DNA of 64,000 bases from Corynespora cassiicola (lineage: Eukaryota; Ascomycota; Dothideomycetes; Pleosporales; Corynesporascaceae). The notes under the pieces were generated by a model. The model saw nothing but the letters and a program-made list of their open reading frames with translations. It made no database searches and was not told the DNA's origin. The stretch covers positions 434,001-498,000 of the forward strand of contig JAEUWY010000016.1 in NCBI GenBank assembly GCA_022059125.1. The letters are read 5' to 3'. A program made the position numbers and the translations under genes. This document shows, in pieces, positions 37,382 to 49,836 of this stretch. How positions within the stretch are numbered: position 1 is the stretch's first letter; every line of letters begins with the position of its first letter.

Positions 37382-40300
37382 ATGGCGGCCACCGCGTCCG
37401 ACCCCGGCCGAGGCCTGCGCTTCTCGCAGATATTCGCGCGCCTGCTCGAGCTGCCCAATTACACCTGGGACACGGAAATCGAGCCCTTCCACTCGGTAAG
37501 CTCCCCTGTCTAGCCCTCGAAGCTGTCGAGCTGTCCGTCCATCACCACCACCACCCTCTGCACACCCGCACGCCCGCACACGCGCTCACGCACCGCAGTC
37601 GTACGACAACTGGCACTTCTTTGGCGTCCAAAAGGCCTCCCGCGACCGTCCCATCTCCCGTGGCCGCAGCGCCGTCAATTCCATCTCCTCGTCGCACTCG
37701 CCCGACTCCAGCCGGCCCGCCTTCAGTCGCAGCCACAGGTCGTCCGGCAGCGATGCCAGCGCTTCGACCAGCCAGGCCACCCAGACCACCGACCTGCCCC
37801 GCGACCGCCCGGTGGTATGCCGCGTCTCAACCCACACCCTGCGCCTCGAGCGCGAGTTCCAGCTCTCCAAGGTAAGCAGTCCTGGTGCGGTGCCATTGCG
37901 GGCAAATCGGTGGCGACGCTCTCGTCAGAAAATTTCTGAGGGGCGTGTGAGGGCCCCCCCACCAGCATAGGTTTCTCCCAGATTGGGGCTGCGCACTATG
38001 CGCCGAGAGGACGCGGCTCACATGTTGCAGCTCATCGTCAGGAAATCGGATCCTGAGTGCAAGCACTTTGTGCGCCCAATCGACTTCATCAGACTCCCCG
38101 CTCGCCCCGGCGATACCGAACCCTTGGTCGCAAGCATATTCGAGGCCCCGGGCCCCAACTACCTCCGTGATCTGGTCAAGTTTGGCCCCAACACCTACAA
38201 GGTGACCAGCTACGAGAATGCATGGCAGTTCCACGAGTACCAGCCCAAGGACGGCGTGCCGCTGCTCACCTTCATGGACTTCGCCGTGGGCGCCACACAA
38301 TGCCTGGAGATACTGCACCATGGCCACGAGATTGTGCATGGCGAGCTCCGTGGCGATGCCTTCCACTTTGCCGAGCACGGCGTCGTGAAGATGATCAATT
38401 TTGGGAGCGGAGCAAGATCCTTTGAAAACGGCTTGACCTCTGCAGGCTGGAATACGCTGAGCAAGGAAGTCGGCATCGAGCTGAAGCTAGGCTATATTGC
38501 TCCCGAGCAAACCGGACGCATGCCCGCCGAGCCTGACAGGTATGTTGTTGATTTCCTCTGAAGAACACGCCCCCAGCGGCCTGCCACTCCCTGCTTTGAA
38601 GAGACGCTCTGCTCGAGAGACAACTGTGACGGCGACCCGAGAGAGAGTTGCTTGCCTCGACTTTTCCAACGTCCAACGCGCTAGGCCTGCACATTAATTA
38701 TGGACTGTGTTCTGGAACCCGTTGGCTGGTCTAAGTTTTGGCGGTGACGACACCACTTTGGGCAACCCCCATCAAATGTCCACGTCAACCCCTTGAAGTA
38801 CGCCTTCTCCGACATGTGTCCAGGGAGTCTACGAGATCCTACGAGATCGGCTTGTTCACCCTAGCTCCCCACTAGTCTGCAGTTGTCCCACCACAGCTTG
38901 CGTCGTGCAGTAGTCTCCTGCTGCTGCGGGACATAGCTCTCGCCTAGCAAAGCAAGTGTAGCGGCAGGTCAGAGGGATCGACAGTTCTACCCGTATCACT
39001 CCTCTAAGATCAATACCCATCACAAGCAAGGCCTCCCAAACCACCAAGAGGGGTAGCTGCCCAGGCTACATTCACCTCTCATTACTTTTTTTTAAACCCC
39101 TTTTTCACCGCTCATGGAAGCATCTACTAACACTTAGTCTCCAGTCGCACCGATATCTACAGCCTTGGTATTCTCTTCTACAGCATGCTCTGCGGAGAGG
39201 CGCCTTTCGAAGGGAGCACACCGCTCGATGTCATGCAAAATGTGCTGAGCAAACGCATCCCACCGGTATCCTCGAAACGCATAGATATCCCGGAAGCTCT
39301 GTCGGCCGTCATACAAAGAATGACCCAGAAAAACATCGAGGAACGTTATCACTCGACTTCCGGTCTAAAGTACGACCTCGTTCGAATTCGTGAACTGCTC
39401 TCCGAAGGCGATGGCGATGGTTTGAAGGACTTTCAGGTGGGCAGCAAGGATATCAGCTGCTTCTTCAATCTTCCATTGAAACAGATTGGACGTGACAAAG
39501 AGCGCAAGATGGTCGTAGATGTAATCGAGCGCGTTGCTAAGCGTCGGAGACAGGCCCCGCATCTGGGAAGGGCGCTAAACAGTCTAAGCTCCAACTCGTC
39601 GTACTCGGATCCTCGAATGGAGGCAGCCCAGCTGGACGACATCATATCAGACAGCACAAGCTCTCGAGGATCCGATAGCAGGATGAACAGTGTCTCGGGA
39701 CCTGTCTTTATGGAAGCGGCCCGTGCGGTGCACCAACGATCACAAGATAGCATGGTCCAGTCAGAAGGCGCTAATGGAGACGACAATACAGAGAGCCGGC
39801 CCCAACTACAGGCAATCCAAAGGGGTCCATCTAACAATAGTATAGAAGGCTCGCTGTCCCTGTCGCGATCCAATCAGTCGGATGCTGGGTCTCTCCTTCG
39901 CACGCCATCAAGTTCGCATTCATCGAGGCTGCGACGAAGAACTAAATGCGAAGTCGTTGCAATAGGAGGCACTACAGGCCTTGGAAAGTCACGGCTTGTG
40001 CAGAGTATCCAAACGACGGCTCGCAGCAATGGCTATTTTGCCAGCGCCAAGTTTGATCCATCTAAGAAGGCCCCCTTTGATCCCATCTTGAGACTCATGT
40101 CCTCATTGTTTCGCCAAATATTCTCTGAAGCCGATGTGAACACCGACTTCCATAACAACCTTCGTAATTATCTGAAGAACACTGGCGTCTGGGCCGTGCT
40201 TCACAGCTACCTTGATCTTCCTGAGTGGCTCCTGTCTGCCGGGAGCACCCCACAGACTCCACAACAGCGCGACATCGAACAGCTCAAAGAGTACCGACGG

Positions 40301-43300
40301 CGAGCTTCGTCCCCTGCAATCCACTGTGGGAGCGCTGGCCATACAGCTGAAGCATGGCTCAGGAGTGGCGGAGCATCCAAATCATCGAGATTCATGAACG
40401 TCTTCATCGACGTTTTGCGTTTGCTGGCCGTGCAAAAACTTTGCATCTGGTGCATTGAGGATGTTCAAAACGCTGACCCGGAAAGCTCCGAGCTCATCCA
40501 CCACATCGTACAGGCAAAAATTCCCTTCATACTCATCTTCACCTACCAAGACGAAGACAAGTTGTCGCGAGAGTTGCGCTCACTGCTATCGGTTGCGACC
40601 CGAGTACAGCTGTCGCCCTTCAACGAGGCGCAGACTGCAGAATACGTAGCCGAGACTTTGCATCGTGACCAGGACTATATCCTTCCTCTGGTCGCCGTGA
40701 TCCAAGAAAAGAGTCGAGGGAACCTCTTCTATATTAGAGAGATCCTCGACACTTGTTACCGCAAGCAGTGCGTTTTCTACTGCTGGAGGGAAGGCTGCTG
40801 GAAGTTCGACCTCGACAAAGTGTTCGAAACCTTCGAGAGCCCCGAGTATGGTTCTTCTGTAAACAACGACTTCATCAAAAACAGGCTTCGGGAATTGCCG
40901 TCTGCTGCACGCAAGCTCATCGCCTGGTGCTCCTTGCTGGGTGGTGTAGTGTCTTTTGGTCTCGTCAAGAAGCTCGTGGACCCCCAGAATGCACCGCCAG
41001 ATGCCGGTCGCCTTCCTCTCATACGGGACCGCGAAGACGCGGTTTCGGCTTTGAATGGTGCCGTCAGCGCCTTCATTCTCATGCCAGCAGACGACGAGGA
41101 TCGCTTCCGATTCAGTCATGACAGGTATTCCACTGCCGCAGTCGCATGCCTGGAAGCTGAATGGGATACGCAAATGATGCACTACGTCATCGCAAAACTG
41201 ATGATTACTGGGGAAGACTACAATGACGATACCACAGTTGGCTCCAAGGCGCTCTACATGCGCAGTCGACACATCTGCCTAGCCACCGACTTGCTCAAGG
41301 CAAGGGAAAGCAAGCGGGCACCGTACCGCGATGTTCTCTACCAAGCTGCTGAGACTGCCTGCGAATCCGGCGCAAGATCAACTGGCATCTTCTATTTCGC
41401 CCATTGTCTTCTTCTGCTTCAAGATGATCCCTGGAACGACGAGAAGCCTGACGTGTCCTATCAGGAGACTCTCCAGCTTTTTGTCAAGTCAGCTGAGTGC
41501 TATTGGCATCAAGGCATGTACGATGAGGCCTTGACCTTGATACGAACCACGTTCAAGAATGCTAGGGACCCCTGCGACATGGCTAGTTCGTTCATTCTCC
41601 AATCGCGTGTCTATGCTATTCGCGGCGACAGTTTCGGCGCGTTTCAAGCCCTCAAAGACTGCCTTTCGCTGTTGGGCACACCCATACCTCCCGTGACTTG
41701 GGAAGAGTGCGACGCCGAATTTCAGGAAATCTGTGCGCTCTTGCAATCGACTGATAAAGAAGAGCTGCTGGCTCGCCCAGCTAGCGATGATCGCATTCTG
41801 ACGACGATGGGCCCACTCTTCATAGAACTTCTCTCCGCGGCATTCTGGTCAGAATCCCTGCTCTTTTATCAGGCCACTCTTAAGCTCATCGGCTTGCATC
41901 TCCGGAAGGGCACGGTGTCCCAGGTGGCGCTCGGTTACGTACACCTGGGCTCCATCGCTGCAGGCAGGTTCAACATGATTGAGTTCGCCATCGAAATGGG
42001 AAGTCTTGCAAAGAGGCTCTTCGCCATGTACGATGATGACCACTATACCTTCGGCCGGGGCCAGACGCTGCAGCCGCTTTTCATCGGCCACTTGGAAGCG
42101 CCTGTTGGCGATCTGGTGCCGTCGCTGAGTGGGGCCATGGAAGCTTCCATTCTCGCAGGAGATCGCATTCTTTCATTATTGAACCTTGGCATCATGGCCC
42201 ATTTCAAGCAGATGGCATCTCACGATGCTGCTGAACTTGAAGCCTGGATTGAGGAGGCGCCCCTCGAATTCAAGAACTGGCAGCGCGACCTTCGGGGCGG
42301 TGTTTTCCTGATTGGTGCCCGACAATATGCTCGGGCTCTCCAGGGGAAAACCGGCTATCAAGATGCCTCCACTGTCTTCACCGACGACGAACACGATTCT
42401 GCAACCTACGTCCAATACCTCGAGCAAGCGGCAAGCAATCCGAAACGACCGAAGACATTCTACCTAAGTTACCAGCTTCCGATCTTGGTCCTGTATGGGT
42501 TCATAAGGGAAGCCATCGTTCTCGGCGAGCAGTTGCTGCCGATGATGGACAGCCTGTGGTGCCAGAGGCTCGTCTATTCGAACCTGTACTACCTATCCCT
42601 AGCTTACATGGGGCTCGTCCGCGAAGAGCCAAATCACCCTGAAGCAGAGCGCATGCTGAATTTCGTCCACACTTCCATCAAGAAGATGGAGGCTTGCTGC
42701 CTCATGACAGATGTCAACTACAGGAGCTGGATATCCCTGCTCACTGCTGTGCTGGCTGAGGTCATGGGAGATCCGGCGACGGCTCTCCGCTCATACGAGG
42801 CGGCCATGGACCACAGCGAGATCCACAACTTCACTCTCGATGAGGCATATTCGTTTGAAATGTACGCCGAGTGGCTTGTGCGCAAAACCGCTCTCAGGCC
42901 TGCTCGACATATGCTCAAGGATTGTATATCAACGTACAGGAGAATGTCGGCTTATGGCAAGGCAAATCATTTGACAGCAAAATACGAGTGGCTCCTACGC
43001 GGGACTGCTTCCCTCAGCACAATGGATGTAGCCGTCCAGACTACCATCATCGACACGGGAAATACGCCTTTCAGGCTCGAGCAGAACGAGGACCAAGAGG
43101 CACGTTTACTTGGCACAGAGACTGCCGTGGATAGGACGCAGAATTGGATCGTCCCCAACTCGATCAAGCGACACGATACTCAGCACGAGCTACAGAGCGA
43201 TGTATCTGCTGTTGGGCTCGACATGCTGGACCTTAGCTCCATTTTGGAATCTAGTCAGGTCTTGTCCAGTGAGCTCAAGGTCGACAAATTGATGGCTAAG

Positions 43301-45437
43301 ATGTCCGAAATTATCCTCGAGTCCACAGGGGCATCACTGTGTGGTATCGTCATTGAAGACGCGCAAATCGACTGGAGTATCGCGTGCGTGGCCACAAATT
43401 TCGGGGATAATGACAGCGGATTCTCTGCAGGAGTTACCTCTTTCCCAGGAGGTCAACCTTTGGATACGGTAGATGATGTTGTCGCAAGACAGGTCACACT
43501 GTACGTCCTGCGATTCCGGGAAACGGTCTTTGTTCAGAATCTCCTAGAAGACGATCGCTTCTCCAACGTGTCCGAGTCCTACCTGAGAAGAAACCCCGAT
43601 GGAAAGGCCGTCATTTGCATTCCCGTCATCCATTCGGATCATCTCCTCGGCACCATCTACGTTGAGGGTGCTCCCAATTCCTTCACTGAACGGAATACCA
43701 ACGTCCTTCGCCTTCTCGTCAACCAAATTTCGATTTCGCTAGCCAATGCGCTTCTTTTCAAGGAAGTGGAGCGCGTGAGTGCCTCAAATAAGGCAATGCT
43801 TGAGGTTCAAAAGCACGCCCTTGGACAGGCCCGAGAGGCCGAGATCAAGGCCAAGGAAGCCGAAGCCATTGCGGTCAGGAACATGAGGCTCAAGGAAGAA
43901 GCGGCAAAGGCAAAAAGCTTGTTCCTGGCCAATGTCAGTCACGAGCTTCGAACGCCCCTCAACGGAGTTATTGGCATGTCCGAGCTTCTAAAGGCAAGCC
44001 CGTTGAACCAGGAACAAGCCGGATACGCAGATAGCATCCGGGTGTGCGCTGACACCTTGCTTACGATTATTAACGACTTGCTGGACTACTCCAAACTCGA
44101 AGCGGGCAAGATGAGCGTCATATCCATGCCCCTGTCACTTAATGAGACCATTACAGAAGTCGTCCGAGCGTTGGCATACACCAACGCCGAGCGGGGTCTT
44201 AGGACCGTTGAGCAGCTCGAGCTAGATCCCGAACTCCTCGTCATGGGCGACCCCGTGCGTCTCCACCAGATTTTGATGAATCTACTTTCCAACAGCTATA
44301 AATTCACGCCGAGAGGCTCGGTCACTGTTCGGGCCGTGGTGGACAGCGAAGGAGATGATTGGATAGATGTGACATGCAGTGTCATCGATACTGGTGTCGG
44401 AATCCCAGAGGAGCAAAAGCAAAAGCTGTTCTTGCCGTTCAGTCAGATTGAAAACTCAAGTTCTAGGAGCTATGGTGGCACTGGTCTAGGCTTGAGCATC
44501 TGCAAGGCGCTCATAGAAAACGTCATGGGGGGAAAGGTTTGGCTTGACAGCACGCCCGGCAAAGGAACAACGGTGTCCTTCTCCCTTCGCTTCCAGAAGG
44601 TCGCTAGAACCCAAGGCGCGACCCGTCGGTTGGCGTCCCGAGATCCCGATCCCATGGCCAAGTTCTCGAGCCAGGAAAATGGGCACGAGCAGGCATCCGG
44701 AAACTGCATAGACTTGACACAAGTCCCAAGAAATGAGCTTAGAATCTGCATTGCCGAGGACAATCTCATCAACCAGAGGATCGCCATCAGTTTCGTACAG
44801 AAGCTGGGGTTCAAATGCGATGCATATCTCGACGGGTTCAAGACAATCGATGCGCTTGAACGAGCTAGCGACAACGGTCGCCCATTCCATCTTGTGCTCA
44901 TGGATGTGCAGATGCCGCACTGCGATGGTTATGAAGGTAAGTACATTTCTAAGCGTTCAGTATGCACAACCTGACTGGTCGATAGCAACTCGCCTGATCC
45001 GCAAGCACAAAGACCCCAATATCCGCAACATTCTCATCATTGCCATGACAGCCTCTGCAATTCAAGGCGATCGCGAGAAATGCCTCGAGTCTGGAATGAA
45101 CAACTACCTGGCGAAACCCGTACGTGCGCAGACGTTGAAGGCCCTCCTCGAGAGCTATCTCAGTAAGAAGGAAGATGAAAGGGACATTCCGAATCTGCAG
45201 GCGGAAGCCAATAAGATGGTCCGGGCCGCCCTGAAAGATGCTGTCCAGGGGGGTGGAAAGAAGACAGATGAGGAGAAGAACGATAAAGTAAAGGGAGAGA
45301 ATGGGACCGCGGAGAAACCCAAGACCTCTCGGCCCAGTTCGATTAGGATGAACACTACTCAACGATGGGAGCCGCCGGGAAGCACGGTCCCAACTGCGAC
45401 CGCCAACGGGGGCGAGTCAGATACAACGCCTGGGTAA
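37382..45437 (+). CDS. Hybrid histidine kinase with pseudokinase, AAA-type ATPase and GAF domains (group X-like, 2,399 aa)
   Basis: Two-component sensor. Exons: 37382-37495, 37599-37871, 37971-38539, 39145-44936 and 44986-45437. Domain order: Ser/Thr-kinase-like fold (about 60-400); large ATPase with Walker A GGTTGLGKS (about 593-601) and hhhhED Walker B near CIWCIEDVQNAD; TPR-like helical region; GAF (about 1700-1860); histidine kinase H-box SHELRTPLNG (His 1918), N-box LLSNSYKFT, G1 DTGVGIP, G2 GGTGLGLSI (about 2096); receiver with LVLMDVQMP (Asp 2239) and the Lys of AKPV. This is the layout of S. pombe Mak2/Mak3 and Candida Chk1 (group X). The kinase-like part has HGELRG for HRDLK and NFG for DFG, so it is probably inactive. 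The 605-nt intron 38540-39144 is unusually long. Confidence 0.93.
38540..39144 (+). other. 605-nt intron in the histidine kinase gene
   Basis: Donor GTATGT splits an AGT Ser codon after PAEPD; acceptor CTCCAG restores SRTDIYSLGIL. A perfect TACTAAC branch site lies at 39125-39131, 13 nt before the acceptor. All other introns in the gene are 49-103 nt. No snoRNA box pair was recognised in it. Confidence 0.8.
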
Positions 45438-46594
45438 GCATGGAGAAGCTTTCATCCGGCGATAACGACATACTGCCGGAAAAAATTTTGATGATACCAC
45501 GGCCATCTGCATTCTTACCGGACTTTTGGGGAACTGTTCTGGATATAGTCATTTTTAGGGTTTTTATGTCATTACGTGCCGAGCGACAGCTCCGAGCACT
45601 TGGGTTTTAACTTTTTTTTTCGTCATTTCACGCACGCATTGCTGGCCGCCGGAGCATTCAGGGTGTCCTCCGGCGATGATCAAGAACTGCACACATATAA
45701 TCAGAACGGCGGCGGCAATCTGCTTCAAGGTCGATACGAAGGGATACATCAGGACGTTCTACTACGTATATCAATTATCACTCTGATTTGTCGTCATTCT
45801 GAGATCCGCACACGCGACCAGCAGGGCTGAGTGGGGAAGAAGCATAGCATAGCCGCCAGCGATGATGAGGGCGCTTCTAGCCAGGAACATCCCTCATTTC
45901 GGCGCAATTCCGAAACCCCTCTTGCGGCATTTAGCACGCATTGCAGTATGCACGGTCTCGTTTTCGCAATTTCGAAATTCTACCGTCGGAGGAACAGATC
46001 GCAAAATTGCTTAGCTGGTGGACTTTGCTCTGCTGAGACCCAGCATTGGGCCGAGTAGACAGGTGTGGCTCTAAGCCCTGCCAGAACTAAGCCCCGCATT
46101 ACGGCGCTACGCCTGGATCCAGTAAGAAAGTAATGTACGAGCATCCTCAAGGGGGTAATTAGTAACGCCGTGCGTAATGGAACAGATTTTTTGCTGAAAC
46201 ACCAGATCTGCCCTCGCCCAGCTGCCCGATTCGTAGCTCTGTGGCGGTGCGCCTCTCCTCTCCCTCTCCCCTATAACGCTTCCCTGGCGCACCCAAGATC
46301 GCAATGTAAGGCCAACCGTTCGTCCACTCTCTTCACTAAGTTGCACGATTGATTGAGTGGAGACCGACTGAGATCGCGTATCTATCACTGGCTACGACTA
46401 CCTGGAAGCTGACGGCGGCATCTACCGACCTGAACGGGCCATTACGCACTGAATGTGACGATCGTTATCCACCCAAGGCAATCTTCCTCCCCCCGGACTG
46501 AAACGTTGACTGCACTGCACCCCTCAACCATTCCAACCCCATCACGCCGAGGATACTGGAACCAGCACGACATTCTAAACTGAGACGTGAAGAG
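45438..46594. other. Intergenic, no gene seen
   Basis: 3' side of the histidine kinase and promoter of the next gene. No motif-bearing frame. Confidence 0.5.
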
Positions 46595-47617
46595 ATGGGC
46601 TTCCACATTCGGAAATTCAGAGTAAAATATCACCCAGAGGACATCCACACATTGATTTCGAAGGAAACGGTGCTCGACATACCCCCATCCGGCGTCTCAC
46701 CCTCGCCCTACTCCCCAGGAACGGCATCGCAATGCCACTCTCCATCATCCTACGCTCCTCCCATTCCAGCCGCCATTCACCATCACGACACATCCTCGCC
46801 CCGCTCCCACCATGACGACCTCACCCCCACCTCCCCCACATCGTCCTCGTCGTGCGCCTCCCCCATGGACCCCTACTACCAATACATCAACACAACGCCC
46901 CAGTTCCTCGGTTTCAACTCCACCACGCTCTCGCGCTCCCTCAGCCTCGTAACGAAGCTCTACATGGACAACAAGGGCGACGTCTCGACGCTCGACCTGC
47001 GCCCCCTCGAGCTCCCTTACGCCGAAGCGCGCGCCTTCCACTACGTCCAGCGCCTCGCCGACACGACGCCGAGCCTGCGCCCCGACCCCGAGTTCGAGGC
47101 CCGCGTCAGGGATGTGTATGGCAGTGAGCGCGCGTTTGCGGATCTCGCGGTCAGGCATTTCATCAGGAGGGTGGGGACGTGGAATGATGTCGTTGCGGAG
47201 CAGCGGAAGAGTTTGCGGAGGACTAGCAAGCGGCGGAGCTGGATTAGCATGCGGTCGCTGAGCGAGCGGAGCGACGACAGCAGCAGCAGCAGCAGCAGTG
47301 CGACCAGCTTTGGCGAGGAGCGCAGCGTGTATCGAGGGAGGTGGTCGGAGCTGGGGCGGCTGCTCAAGGATGAGAAGAGGCGGAGTACGGTGAGTGAGGG
47401 GCGGGGGTCGGGGAGCTCGGAGATTGGGCGCATGCTCAAGGATGAGAAGGTGGTGTATGGGGCGGGGGTTAGTGAGGAGTTGGAGCGGGCGACGACGTTG
47501 GAGGGGTTGGCGCAGTTGGTGCTTGAGGTGAAGAGGTTGGATGCCGGGATTGCGAGGTTGCCGAATGATGTGGCGCTATTGCGGAGGAAGAGTCGGAAGA
47601 CGGTGAGTTGGGAGTAG
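46595..47617 (+). CDS. Hypothetical Ser-rich protein (340 aa)
   Basis: Single exon starting MGFHIRKFRVKYHPEDIHTL. Residues 30-90 are Ser/Pro/His-rich and disordered. Residues about 95-210 look folded (STTLSRSLSLVTKLYMDN, then a region with AVRHFIRRVGTWNDVVAEQR). A poly-Ser run encoded by CAG/AGC repeats lies near residue 230, and the C-terminal third holds two similar segments containing LGRLLKDEKRRSTVSEGRG and IGRMLKDEKVVYG, a small internal repeat. No catalytic motif, signal or membrane segment is visible. Codon use is strongly G/C-ending, like the left part of the window, so it marks the end of that compartment. Confidence 0.65.
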   Translation: MGFHIRKFRVKYHPEDIHTLISKETVLDIPPSGVSPSPYSPGTASQCHSPSSYAPPIPAAIHHHDTSSPRSHHDDLTPTSPTSSSSCASPMDPYYQYINTTPQFLGFNSTTLSRSLSLVTKLYMDNKGDVSTLDLRPLELPYAEARAFHYVQRLADTTPSLRPDPEFEARVRDVYGSERAFADLAVRHFIRRVGTWNDVVAEQRKSLRRTSKRRSWISMRSLSERSDDSSSSSSSATSFGEERSVYRGRWSELGRLLKDEKRRSTVSEGRGSGSSEIGRMLKDEKVVYGAGVSEELERATTLEGLAQLVLEVKRLDAGIARLPNDVALLRRKSRKTVSWE

Positions 47618-49836
47618 GATGCCAGCTGCTTTCTTGCTAGGTGGTTTGCTCCGGCTTGGAGGATTTAGGGATGGCGTTGGAAATCTTTTTTGGCTTGGGA
47701 TGGGGATTTGGGAGTTTGGGGTGGGTGAGATACAGGGCAAAAAGATTGGAGGTACTTCATGAACAACAAGGCTCTATAGCACGCTCACATTTTCTTTCCT
47801 ACTTTAAGACACTTAATGCTTTCAAGACTTTTTTTTTGCGGTGCCCGTGTGCTTGGTGTGTCAAAGGGCCGTCATCTCGGTGTTCGATATTGAGGTTGTC
47901 AAACTAGTAGCTGATAACTTTCTGCCAGCTATAGCCCGTAGTGCCAATTCTCAACAAAACAGACATGAGCGGGTCGAACCGACCCCCAAGTCGTGAGGCC
48001 TGCCATATGTCCTTACTCAGTTGCAACATCGTGCTGCAAGCAATGACGACATCTGTCAACAAGGTAGCAAAAAGCCAAACATGGTTCAACAAGCAAGTAG
48101 AGACAGATCGATAGGTATGTCGAAGAGGTGAGACAGGGGTATTGTTTTGTTGTACGAGGGAAGATCATGTTTCTATATTCCTTTTCTTTTTCCCGTCGTC
48201 ATTTCTTTTTCTAGGGGACTGGGGCACGACCCAGTAGCGAAGGCGCACGACCCATGACATTATTCTCCGACAGTCTTTTGAAAACTTTACTATAGTGCAT
48301 TTGTAGTATACATCTTGTATGCAGAATGGTGATGTCATAGACTCGAGGTGCGCAAACCTCGCGCCACGTTTTTATTAGGAGGATTATGAGCAGGTCAGTT
48401 ATAAAACCACGGGCATGTTAGAAAACAAGACGGACCATATTTTTCATGTCCAAGTTTGCTACATGTATTGCCTCTCATCATTCTGTGGATCAGAGACTCT
48501 GATTGGTGTTGTTCAGTTAAATAAACTTTCTCTTTGTTGAAATCAGTCGAGTATTGCATATGGCAACTTGATCCCGACGTCTTCGTCTGAGGTAGACAAC
48601 CAATCTATCCTCCAGACTACGCCAATGACTTATACCCCGCATTGTTCTGGTCGGCATCGTAACCACCAGTCAACTCCCAACTAAATTTTTGTCATGTTAT
48701 ACGAGTGGCTTAATAGATTACCGGCACTCTACCAGATATCAAAAGTAAGATAAACCATGGATATTGTTGTGGGTAGCGACTCTTTTAATTAACATCTGGG
48801 AAAATAATATATGACTTCTAAGTGGCACATGATCATAAAGTAGTTTCCATATAGCATGCCTTGGATGCTGAAATTACAAGTGACTGCAAAATGCTGATAG
48901 GACTTTATCCAACCGCGGAGGATCACCATTGACCAACCCTCAAGAGTGATATAATTACCTCTGTATAGCTTTTGGTATTCAAATCTTCTCTTAAAATGCC
49001 TCCTTTTTCTCAGGGTCACTGTATATTCAAGAATTCTTCGCGTTGAGGCCAGATGTGAAATACCACAGAAGCACTTTTCCATGAGGTAAGCTGTTCAAGT
49101 CTCATGATGGAGGTGACGTGGATTTCAGCATACTTGAGGAAGTCTTGCACCCTATCTTTCTTATTCTCATAGTCTGGTGTTCTTTAAAAAGTATAGCTCC
49201 GTTTGTTTTGTGCTATCTGAATTCGGTGTTTGTGTACACAGAGACAGATAGGGCGTGTGCAGATAGGCCTGAATAGTTGCTGCTAATATCAATCCAAGAC
49301 TTCTTGAGTTATATTATTTATGTGATTAAAAAGGAAAACAAGTATTAGATATGTGCGCGATGATTGAAACATCGAGACTTATAGTTCGTAAGAAGAGTTG
49401 TCTGAGGCCAAACTTCACAAGATATACGAACATACAGAGTGTTTGGGATGGGTACTTACAAATTTCTGCTGTCTATTTGATATGATAGCTTCGATAAGAG
49501 TATTGGAGTAGTTCTAGGATAGATGTAGTAGGGATGTACTATCATAATAGTCACTATAATATCATGATACGAAAATGCCACGGGTTAGTGCTTCTATCTT
49601 TCGGAGCATGTAATAATTTCCTAATATAAGAGATCAGAATCATTATCAGAGTCAATTGGCTTTTTTTGGCTGAATGAGTGTCATTGGCTATATAATCGCC
49701 CCTTCTACTTGAACACCTAAATCCAGTCCTCTACATGCCCAACTAAACTCCTCTAATTGATGCGTCTAGCGCTATCTGACTTGATGATTGTTCAATCTTG
49801 ACAGAATCAGTCATCCGCTGCCTCATAAGTGTTGCT
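47618..49836. other. A/T-rich gap at the left border of the peptide cluster
   Basis: From about 47.7 kb the DNA turns A/T-rich with frequent stops on all frames. No gene was supported. A tRNA-like T-loop sequence on the minus strand near 47970 is discussed separately. The right end is the 3' region of the precursor gene. Confidence 0.5.

Noticed and set aside
46745..47158. Minus-strand frame antisense to the 46.6 kb gene
   Set aside because: Rich in Arg/Gly/Val from antisense of Ser/Pro codons; no motif; the plus-strand gene explains the region.
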